A DNA stretch of 64,000 nucleotides from an uncultured Agathobacter sp. (lineage in GTDB: Bacteria; Bacillota; Clostridia; Lachnospirales; Lachnospiraceae), in assembly GCA_934307695.1 (NCBI GenBank), contig CAKRCS010000011.1, positions 6,024 through 70,023 on the forward strand, in the 5' to 3' direction. Under the pieces are notes generated by a model, which made no database searches, was not told where the DNA came from, and saw only the letters and a program-made list of their open reading frames with translations. Each line of letters starts with the position of its first letter. Within the stretch, counting starts at the first letter, position 1. A program made the position numbers and the translations under genes. Of this stretch, positions 57,613 to 64,000 are shown in pieces.

Positions 57613-59427
57613 ATGAGTATAATTAAAGCAGTTAATTTAGTACATGAATTTATCCGCAGGGATGAGGACAACAATGTGGAGTCCATTACCACCGCGTTAG
57701 ATCATGTAGACCTGGAGGTACAGCCGGGGCAGTTTATCGCGATCTTAGGGCATAACGGATCCGGAAAATCCACACTGGCAAAGCACATCAATGCGCTTCT
57801 GGCACCGAGTGAGGGAACCATCTGGGTAGACGGAATGGATGTCTCAAAGGAGGAAAATGCGATCCCTGTCCGCCGGAGCGCAGGCATGGTGTTCCAGAAC
57901 CCGGACAACCAGATCATCGCAAGCGTCGTGGAGGAGGATGTCGGATTTGGACCGGAGAATATCGGTGTGCCGACAGAGGAAATCTGGGAGCGTGTAGATA
58001 AGAGCCTTTCGGCAGTCGGGATGACAAAGTACCGCAAGCACTCTCCAAACAAGCTTTCCGGAGGTCAGAAGCAGCGCGTTGCGATCGCGGGCGTAGTTGC
58101 AATGGAGCCGAAATGTATCGTGTTTGACGAGCCGACAGCAATGCTTGATCCGAACGGACGAAAGGAAGTCCTTGAAACCGCCCACCGCCTGAACAAGGAA
58201 AAAGGCGTTACGATCCTTCTGATCACGCATTATATGGAGGAGGTTGTCGACGCGGATTATGTGTATGTCATGGAAAAGGGAAAAGTCGTCATGGACGGCA
58301 CACCGCGTCAGATCTTTTCACGGGTAGACGAGCTGAAGTCCCATCGGCTGGATGTTCCGCAGATCACACTTCTGGCGGATCGGCTGCGCAAAGCGGGACT
58401 GGATATCCCACAGGGAATACTGCGCAGGGAGGAGCTGGTTGACGCGATCATGCAGATGACCACCCGCGCGGATGTACGGTTCTGGGCGAGACAGGTCGTG
58501 GAGCAGCAGGAGCTAAACGAGGAACAGCTTAAGCAGATGCAGGCATTTGCAGAGGACAAGCAGGCAGAGCCGAAGCAGCCGCCGGCAATTCTTATTGATC
58601 ATGTGGAGTATTGTTACAGTGAGGAAACCGCATACAAGATCAAGGCGTTAAATGATATTAACCTTTCTATCGAGAAGGGACAGTTTATCGGAATCATCGG
58701 GCATACCGGATCGGGCAAGTCGACGCTGATCCAGCATCTGAACGGCCTGTTAAAAGCCACCTCCGGTCATATCTATGTGAACGGTGAGGATATTTACGAT
58801 GCGGACTATGATATGACCAAGCTTCGCAGCAAGGTCGGTCTGGTCTTTCAGTATCCGGAATATCAGTTGTTTGAGACATCGGTGTTTGAGGATGTATGCT
58901 TCGGACCGAAAAACCAGAAGCTGGATCGAAAGACCGTGGAGCTTCGCGCGTATGAAGCACTGCGCAATGTGCATTTTCCGGAGGAGCTTTACGACCAGCC
59001 TCCGTTTGACCTCTCCGGAGGACAGAAGCGCCGCGTCGCGATCGCGGGAGTGCTGGCAATGAAACCGGAGGTGCTGATCCTTGATGAGCCGACCGCAGGA
59101 CTTGATCCGGCGGGGCGTGACGAGATCCTGGATCTGATTGCGCAGATGCACAAGGAGCTTGGAATTACCATTATCCTTGTCTCACACAGCATGGAGGATG
59201 TGGCAAAATATGTGGATCGCATCATTGTCATGAATCAGGGACAGGCGGTGTACGATGCGACACCGAAGGAAGTATTTTCACACTACAAGGAGCTTGAGAG
59301 GATCGGACTTGCCGCACCGCAGGTAACTTATTTGATGCATGATCTTTCTGCAAAGGGTTTACCGGTCAATCTGGAAGCCACTACGATAAAGGAAGCAGAG
59401 AGAACGATTCTGGAAGCTTTAGAATAA
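57613..59427 (+). CDS. Fused EcfA1-EcfA2 energy-coupling factor ATPase
   Basis: The 604-residue protein contains two complete ECF ABC ATPases. The first (about 1-285) has LGHNGSGKST, VFQNPDNQI, LSGGQKQRVAIAG and VFDEPTAMLDP. The second (about 328-600) has IGHTGSGKST, VFQYPEYQLF, LSGGQKRRVAIAG and LILDEPTAGLDP. The EcfA1 and EcfA2 marks (AMLDP versus AGLDP) are in the usual order. A polar linker (about 290-325, rich in Glu/Gln) joins them, with no internal ATG or ribosome binding site, so the fusion is real. The two are normally separate genes. The complex powers vitamin and metal-ion uptake with EcfT, downstream. Confidence 0.94.
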   Translation: MSIIKAVNLVHEFIRRDEDNNVESITTALDHVDLEVQPGQFIAILGHNGSGKSTLAKHINALLAPSEGTIWVDGMDVSKEENAIPVRRSAGMVFQNPDNQIIASVVEEDVGFGPENIGVPTEEIWERVDKSLSAVGMTKYRKHSPNKLSGGQKQRVAIAGVVAMEPKCIVFDEPTAMLDPNGRKEVLETAHRLNKEKGVTILLITHYMEEVVDADYVYVMEKGKVVMDGTPRQIFSRVDELKSHRLDVPQITLLADRLRKAGLDIPQGILRREELVDAIMQMTTRADVRFWARQVVEQQELNEEQLKQMQAFAEDKQAEPKQPPAILIDHVEYCYSEETAYKIKALNDINLSIEKGQFIGIIGHTGSGKSTLIQHLNGLLKATSGHIYVNGEDIYDADYDMTKLRSKVGLVFQYPEYQLFETSVFEDVCFGPKNQKLDRKTVELRAYEALRNVHFPEELYDQPPFDLSGGQKRRVAIAGVLAMKPEVLILDEPTAGLDPAGRDEILDLIAQMHKELGITIILVSHSMEDVAKYVDRIIVMNQGQAVYDATPKEVFSHYKELERIGLAAPQVTYLMHDLSAKGLPVNLEATTIKEAERTILEALE

Positions 59428-59439
59428 AAGGAAAAAATT

Positions 59440-60255
59440 ATGATACGAGATATAACGATAGGCCAGTATTATCCGGCAGATTCTGTCATTCATAAACTGG
59501 ACCCGCGAGTAAAATTATTTTCAACAATGATCTATATCATTGCACTGTTTACATTTAGAGGGATTCTTGCATGGGGAATCATCACGGCGGCACTGATCGC
59601 TGTGGTGCACATCTCCAAGGTTCCATTCAAATTTATCGTCAAAGGACTAAAGGCGATCGTCGTGATCCTGATCATCACGGCAATTTTTAACCTGCTGCTC
59701 ACACCGGGCGATACGGTGTACTGGCAGTATGGACCGTTTAAGCTGACAGATACCGGTATCGTCAATGCGGTAACCATGATGATCCGCCTGATTTATCTGA
59801 TCGTCGGCACATCGCTGATGACACTTACCACGACACCGAACCAGCTTACGGACGGACTTGAGACGTCACTTGCACCGCTCAATAAGCTCCATGTTCCGGT
59901 GCACGCGATCGCAATGATGATGTCGATCGCGCTACGCTTTATCCCAATCCTGATCGAGGAGACGGACAAGATCATGAAGGCGCAGATGGCAAGAGGCGCA
60001 GATTTTGAAAACGGAAATCTGATCCAGAAAGCCAAGAATATGATCCCGCTTCTGGTGCCGCTTTTTGTGTCGGCGTTCCGAAGAGCGGACGATCTTGCGA
60101 TGGCGATGGAGGCACGGTGCTATAATGGCGGAAAGGGAAGAACGAAGATGAAACCGCTCCGGTATCAGACCCGCGACCGTGTCGCTTATGTAAGTGTGCT
60201 GCTGTTTCTTGCGGTAGTCATTGCTGCGCGTATTTTCTGCCCGTGGCCGCAGTAA
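59440..60255 (+). CDS. ecfT: Energy-coupling factor transmembrane protein EcfT
   Basis: The 271-residue membrane protein has about five to six helices and is the scaffold that couples the EcfA ATPases to vitamin-binding S components. Coupling-helix motifs with the conserved Arg are visible as QMARGADF and AMEARCY. IGQYYPADSVIHKLDPRVKL is the usual start. It begins 12 bp after the fused ATPase. No S component (RibU, ThiT, BioY type) is in the window, so it is probably a group II system serving several substrates encoded elsewhere. Confidence 0.93.
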   Translation: MIRDITIGQYYPADSVIHKLDPRVKLFSTMIYIIALFTFRGILAWGIITAALIAVVHISKVPFKFIVKGLKAIVVILIITAIFNLLLTPGDTVYWQYGPFKLTDTGIVNAVTMMIRLIYLIVGTSLMTLTTTPNQLTDGLETSLAPLNKLHVPVHAIAMMMSIALRFIPILIEETDKIMKAQMARGADFENGNLIQKAKNMIPLLVPLFVSAFRRADDLAMAMEARCYNGGKGRTKMKPLRYQTRDRVAYVSVLLFLAVVIAARIFCPWPQ

Positions 60256-60317
60256 ATGGATATAATCCACAGTGGTGACTGGATGCGGTTCATATTTGAC
60301 GTAATATAGGGAAAAGA

Positions 60318-61058
60318 ATGATGAAACGAGTTAAACTGACCGTGGCATACGACGGTACGAATTATTGCGGCTGGCAGATCCAGCCAAACGGCGTGACGAT
60401 CGAAGAAAAGTTAAACCGTGCCCTGTATGAGCTTTTCGGCGAGGAAATCCGTGTGACCGGCGCAAGCCGCACCGATGCGGGAGTACATTCGCTCGGAAAT
60501 GTCTGCGTGTTTGAGACGCAGGCACGGATGCCGGCGGAGAAGATCAGCTATGCGCTCAACCAGCGGCTTCCGGATGACATTGTGGTCATCGATTCCTGTG
60601 AGGTTCCGGCGGATTTTCATCCGCGTTTTTCCAAGAGCCGTAAGACGTATGAGTACCGCATTTTAAACCGGAGATTTCCAGATCCGACCAGACGGCTGGA
60701 TACATATTTTTACCATCATGCGCTGGATGTATCGAAAATGGAAGAGGCGGCAGCTTACCTGGAGGGGGAGCACGACTTTAAGAGCTTTGCTTCAATACAC
60801 ACGCAGGCGGAGACTTCGGTGCGCACGATATATAGCTGCACCGTAACAAAGACAGACGATATTATCACGATCCGGGTGACCGGATCCGGATTTTTATATA
60901 ATATGGTCCGCATCATAGCAGGAACCTTGGTCAAGGTCGGCGCGGGGGATATTGAGCCGGCGGAGATCGGCAATATTCTGGCTGCCTGCGACCGGAGTGC
61001 GGCAGGACCGACGGCGCCTGCCTGCGGTCTTACGATGATCGGACTGGAGTACGAGTAG
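60318..61058 (+). CDS. truA: tRNA pseudouridine synthase A
   Basis: The 246-residue enzyme makes pseudouridine at positions 38-40 of tRNA anticodon arms. The catalytic Asp is in SRTDAGVHSLGNV; YDGTNYCGWQIQPNG, FHPRFSKSRKTYEYRIL, and GSGFLYNMVRIIAGTLVKVG complete the family pattern. The ecfA-ecfT-truA order is typical of Firmicutes, where truA is usually followed directly by rplM. Here two further genes lie in between. Confidence 0.95.
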   Translation: MMKRVKLTVAYDGTNYCGWQIQPNGVTIEEKLNRALYELFGEEIRVTGASRTDAGVHSLGNVCVFETQARMPAEKISYALNQRLPDDIVVIDSCEVPADFHPRFSKSRKTYEYRILNRRFPDPTRRLDTYFYHHALDVSKMEEAAAYLEGEHDFKSFASIHTQAETSVRTIYSCTVTKTDDIITIRVTGSGFLYNMVRIIAGTLVKVGAGDIEPAEIGNILAACDRSAAGPTAPACGLTMIGLEYE

Positions 61059-61092
61059 GGATTATTTATTATACAAAAGAGAGGAAATAAGC

Positions 61093-62178
61093 ATGGCATT
61101 ATTACAGGAGTACGAATGCCCGTGTTGCGGCGGGGAGCTGGAATTTAACAGCGATGTGCAGAAGATGAAATGCCCGTATTGCCGGACGGAGTTTGAGATG
61201 GATGCCCTAAAGGGCTATGACGAGGACTTAAAGCAGGATGTGCCGGATGAGATGGCATGGGATATGCAGGCGGGCGGGGAATGGAATGCCGGTGAGACAG
61301 ATGGAATGCGGTTGTATGTCTGCAAGTCCTGCGGCGGTGAGATCGTCGGGGATGAAAATCTCGGCGCGACGACCTGCCCGTACTGTGGCAACAATGTTGT
61401 CATGAAGGGGCAGTTCGCGGGAACGCTTCGCCCGGATCTGGTGATTCCGTTCCAGCTGGACAAGGATGCGGCGATGGCAGCGTACAAAAAGCATATTCAA
61501 GGCAAGCGGCTTTTGCCGAAGGTATTCAAGAGCCAGAATCACATTGATGAGATCAAAGGCATCTATGTGCCGTTCTGGATGTTCCAGGCGGATGCGGCTG
61601 CCAATATGCGGTATAAGGCAACAAAGGTACGCACATGGAGCGACAGCCGGTACAATTACCGGGAGACCAGTTACTACTCCGTGGTAAGAGGTGGCAGGCT
61701 AAGCTTTGAGAATGTCCCGGTGGACGGTTCCTCAAAGATGGAGGACGAGCTGATGGAGTCTATTGAACCGTTTGATATGAAAAAGGCGGTTGATTTCCAG
61801 ACGGCGTATCTGGCGGGATATCTTGCGGACAAGTATGATGTCGATGCGGAGGCTTGTAAAGAGCGTGCCAATGCAAGAATCAAGAAGAGCACAGAGCGGG
61901 CATTTGCGGATACAGTAAAGAATTTTGATACGGTAAATGTGGAGGCAAGCAGTGTGCGGCTTTCCGGTGGCAGGACAAAATATGTACTCTGCCCGGTATG
62001 GCTTCTCAATACAACATGGAATGGGCAGCAGTATCATTTCGCGATGAACGCCCAGTCCGGCAAGCTGGTTGGCAATCTTCCGGTGGATAAGGCAATGAGA
62101 AACAAGTGGTTTCTGGGAATCACGGCGATCGGAACTGCGGTATTATTTGCAGCATCCTATCTGATCTGGTTGTTGTAA
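61093..62178 (+). CDS. TFIIB-type zinc-ribbon membrane protein
   Basis: The 361-residue protein has two zinc ribbons: YECPCCGGEL with MKCPYCRTEF, and YVCKSCGGEI with TTCPYCGNNV. A long middle region (PFQLDKDAAMAAYKKHIQGKRLLPK...) follows and a membrane helix ends the protein (LGITAIGTAVLFAASYLIWLL). IKGIYVPFWMFQADA is a common mark of this family. Despite the name, these are bacterial membrane-associated proteins without known function. It is inserted between truA and rplM, 34 bp after truA. Confidence 0.85.
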   Translation: MALLQEYECPCCGGELEFNSDVQKMKCPYCRTEFEMDALKGYDEDLKQDVPDEMAWDMQAGGEWNAGETDGMRLYVCKSCGGEIVGDENLGATTCPYCGNNVVMKGQFAGTLRPDLVIPFQLDKDAAMAAYKKHIQGKRLLPKVFKSQNHIDEIKGIYVPFWMFQADAAANMRYKATKVRTWSDSRYNYRETSYYSVVRGGRLSFENVPVDGSSKMEDELMESIEPFDMKKAVDFQTAYLAGYLADKYDVDAEACKERANARIKKSTERAFADTVKNFDTVNVEASSVRLSGGRTKYVLCPVWLLNTTWNGQQYHFAMNAQSGKLVGNLPVDKAMRNKWFLGITAIGTAVLFAASYLIWLL

Positions 62179-62191
62179 GGAGGAGCGTAAG

Positions 62192-62950
62192 ATGAAGAAG
62201 AGAATAATTTCCTTTGTATGGGTAATGCTCCTGTGTCTGACGGTTACCGTGCCGGCTTTTGCATCGGAGCAGGAGAGAGTGACCGATGAGGCAAATCTGT
62301 TGTCAGAAGCGGAGGCTTCCGCTTTGGAGAAGTCTTTGGATGAGATCAGCGAGCGGCTTCAGTTTGATGTCGCAGTCGCAACAAGAGAGTCCATAGACGG
62401 CAATGACGCAGAATCCGCTGCCTATGATATTTACGATGCGAACGGCTACGGCTATGGAAGTGATAAGGACGGTGCACTGCTTCTGATAAGCATGGAGGAG
62501 CGCGAGTGGGCTTTTACCGCAGCCGGTTATGGAATAACAGCGCTGAATGAAGATGCGCGTGCTTTTATTTCCGATGAGGTTTCGTCTGCGCTGGCAGATG
62601 AGGATTACGCAGCAGCTTTTACCGCCTTTGCGGATGCCTGCGACAGTATTGTAACGGATGCGAAGGCGGGCAGGACTTACAAAGAGCCATTCCCGTTTGC
62701 AAGAAGGCTGGGCGTGTGCTTTGTGATCAGCCTGATTATCGCAGTGATCGCGATCATCGCAATGAAAGGGGAATTGCAGTCCGTAAAGAAGCAGGATGCG
62801 GCAGGTGCTTACGTTAAGAAAAATTCCCTGAAGGTCACAAATTCAAGCGAACGTTTCTTATATAAGAACGTGGATAAGACGGAGAAAGCACAGGAGACGG
62901 AAAATAAGGCGAATGAAACGACACACATTGGCAATTCCGGAAAGTTTTAA
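62192..62950 (+). CDS. TPM-domain membrane protein
   Basis: The 252-residue protein has a signal peptide (to about residue 25, VPAFASEQ). A TPM domain follows (about 30-155): VTDEANLLSEAEASALEKSLDEISERLQFDVAVA (given in part), DKDGALLLISMEEREWAFTAAGYG and ALADEDYAAAFTAFADACD. One membrane helix (about 170-190) leads to a long polar tail. TPM proteins have been linked to photosystem repair and phosphatase activity, but the function in Firmicutes is unknown. It follows the zinc-ribbon gene by 13 bp; such zinc-ribbon and TPM genes often occur together, suggesting one functional unit. Confidence 0.84.
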   Translation: MKKRIISFVWVMLLCLTVTVPAFASEQERVTDEANLLSEAEASALEKSLDEISERLQFDVAVATRESIDGNDAESAAYDIYDANGYGYGSDKDGALLLISMEEREWAFTAAGYGITALNEDARAFISDEVSSALADEDYAAAFTAFADACDSIVTDAKAGRTYKEPFPFARRLGVCFVISLIIAVIAIIAMKGELQSVKKQDAAGAYVKKNSLKVTNSSERFLYKNVDKTEKAQETENKANETTHIGNSGKF

Positions 62951-62961
62951 GCGTAAAATGC

Positions 62962-62990
62962 TTGACACAAGCAGATTCGCGAATTATAAT
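62962..62990 (+). promoter_or_regulatory. Consensus promoter of rplM-rpsI
   Basis: TTGACA (62962-62967), 17-bp spacer, TATAAT (62985-62990): perfect sigma-A consensus, 217 bp before rplM. Confidence 0.9.
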
Positions 62991-62996
62991 ATGTAA

Positions 62997-63206
62997 GTCT
63001 GTGAAGTAGACTCATGTCAAGCCAAAGCCCCGGCGAGACATTGATGAATAGAAAAGGATAGCTGGTGGAGGATACCACAATGAAGCCATTTCTCAACGGA
63101 TTTGTGATATTGCCATAGCGAAAGCATTATTAGGTTGGCGCCCGGACATGCGCGTTCTGAACATGTGATCCGATCATTGTTTATTTATTTCAAGGAGGAT
63201 AACCTG
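62997..63206 (+). promoter_or_regulatory. Long 5' leader of rplM-rpsI, possible L13 leader
   Basis: The promoter-to-start distance leaves about 210 nt of untranslated leader with no coding sign. A short hairpin is visible (GTGG-AGGATA-CCAC near 63064-63079), and further GC-rich segments lie at about 63020-63035 and 63137-63155. Ribosomal L13 leaders in Firmicutes bind L13 for autoregulation; I cannot show the required fold here and therefore call it a candidate only. Confidence 0.45.
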
Positions 63207-63635
63207 ATGAAGACATTTATGGCTAGTCCTGCAACCATCGACAGAAAATGGTATGTAGTAGACGCTGAAGGCAAGACATTAGGACGTCTTGCATCTGAAG
63301 TTGCAAAAGTATTAAGAGGAAAGAACAAGGCAATCTTTACTCCACACATGGATTGCGGTGATTATGTAATCGTTGTTAATGCTGAGAAGATTAAGGTTAC
63401 TGGTAAGAAGTTAGACCAGAAGATCTACTACAAGCATTCTGATTATGTTGGTGGTATGAAAGAGACCACATTAAGAGAAATGTTAGCAAAGCACCCAGAG
63501 CGCGTGATCGAGTTCGCTGTTAAGGGAATGCTTCCAAAGGGACCTTTGGGACGCGAAATGTACAAGAAGCTGTTCGTATATGCTGGACCAGAGCACAAGC
63601 ATGCTGCTCAGAAGCCAGAAGAGCTGACATTTTAA
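63207..63635 (+). CDS. rplM: 50S ribosomal protein L13
   Basis: This is an early-assembly protein of the large ribosomal subunit, 142 residues as expected. [42 protein letters not shown]-like and [20 protein letters not shown] are typical. AAGGAGGAT lies 8 bp before ATG 63207; the TTG upstream at 63135 is not the start. Its codons are visibly different from the flanking genes (more AAG, GTT, GAA), as expected for a highly expressed gene. It is followed by rpsI 21 bp later. Confidence 0.97.
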   Translation: MKTFMASPATIDRKWYVVDAEGKTLGRLASEVAKVLRGKNKAIFTPHMDCGDYVIVVNAEKIKVTGKKLDQKIYYKHSDYVGGMKETTLREMLAKHPERVIEFAVKGMLPKGPLGREMYKKLFVYAGPEHKHAAQKPEELTF

Positions 63636-63656
63636 TTCGTAAGGAGGTAAAGGACA

Positions 63657-64000
63657 TTGGCTAATACAAAATATTACGGAACCGGTAGAAGAAAATCATC
63701 TGTTGCCAGAGTATACTTAGTACCAGGTACAGGTAAGGTTACAATCAATAAAAGAGACATCGATGAGTATTTAGGACTTGAGACCTTAAAGGTTATCGTT
63801 CGTCAGCCATTGACATTAACTGAGAACGCTGATAAGTTTGACGTTCTTGTTAACGTTAAGGGTGGTGGATACTCAGGACAGGCTGGAGCAATCCGTCATG
63901 GTATCGCTCGTGCATTACTTCAGGTTGATGCAGATTACAGACCAGCTCTTAAGAGCGCAGGCTTCTTAACAAGAGATCCTCGTATGAAGGAAAGAAAGAA
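63657..64000 (+). CDS. rpsI: 30S ribosomal protein S9 (3' end outside the window)
   Basis: The first 114 codons are visible. [14 protein letters not shown], the DIDEYLG turn, [20 protein letters not shown] and [12 protein letters not shown] identify S9, whose C-terminal tail reaches the decoding centre. The last roughly 15 residues, including the usual basic end, lie beyond position 64000. It starts with TTG at 63657, with AAGGAGG 9 bp upstream and no ATG nearby. It is co-transcribed with rplM. Confidence 0.96.
   Translation, partial: MANTKYYGTGRRKSSVARVYLVPGTGKVTINKRDIDEYLGLETLKVIVRQPLTLTENADKFDVLVNVKGGGYSGQAGAIRHGIARALLQVDADYRPALKSAGFLTRDPRMKERK

Overview
The window looks like a chromosomal stretch from a butyrate-producing Lachnospiraceae bacterium (Firmicutes, Clostridia; Roseburia/Agathobacter-like). 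The reasons are a butyryl-CoA:acetate CoA-transferase gene, Gram-positive features (sortase, LCP and LTA-synthase-type proteins, VanW, CsoR), strong AGGAGG ribosome binding sites, and the ECF-transporter/truA/rplM/rpsI block typical of low-GC Gram-positives. I infer the genus from gene content and cannot prove it. I saw no tRNA, rRNA, IS element, prophage or CRISPR array.

Layout. 1-2.7 kb: the tail of an OmpR-type response regulator, its VanS-like kinase and an exported C39-like peptidase, followed by a decayed stretch. 2.8-16.5 kb: a surface-polysaccharide locus. It holds the CpsB/CpsC/CpsD phosphoregulatory trio, an LCP ligase, a secreted Asn/Thr-rich protein with an SPKTG sorting signal, a class B sortase, four GT4-type glycosyltransferases, an EpsG-like polymerase, a Wzx-like flippase and a TupA-like ATP-grasp protein. 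No priming sugar-phosphate transferase is visible. 16.5-22.4 kb: an HSP90-like ATPase, signal peptidase I, an Mrp/NBP35 ATPase and an LTA-synthase-family protein. 22.4-25.4 kb (minus strand): CsoR, butyryl-CoA:acetate CoA-transferase and a GT2 glycosyltransferase.

25.5-29.6 kb: a DMT transporter, an 18-bp minisatellite, an RlmI-like methyltransferase, an AT-rich orphan methyltransferase and a GNAT enzyme. 29.6-29.96 kb: a broken DUF3800 gene whose structured leader RNA is still present. 29.9-35.7 kb: TldE/TldD proteases, then a divergent Ser/Thr kinase / helix-turn-helix / lipoprotein / membrane protein group. 35.7-35.97 kb: a hairpin-rich element with a small basic ORF and 10-bp phased A-tracts. 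36-40 kb: nucleic-acid housekeeping (MazG-like, RsmH-like, Nudix, endonuclease IV, RlmD-like). 40-43.4 kb: an AT-rich two-gene DUF262 / DUF262-DUF1524 cassette, the best defence-system candidate here.

43.4-52.6 kb: a mixture of regulators, Nudix and HAD enzymes, an SseB-like protein, YbaK, HdeD-like and small proteins, an ASKHA/ferredoxin protein and a DnaQ-like exonuclease. 52.6-57.6 kb: a VanW protein, an AIR-synthase-like protein, an Lrp regulator, an aminotransferase and TrmL. 57.6-64 kb: a naturally fused EcfA1-EcfA2 ATPase, EcfT, TruA, two inserted membrane-associated genes, then a consensus promoter and a long leader in front of rplM-rpsI. rpsI runs off the end of the window.
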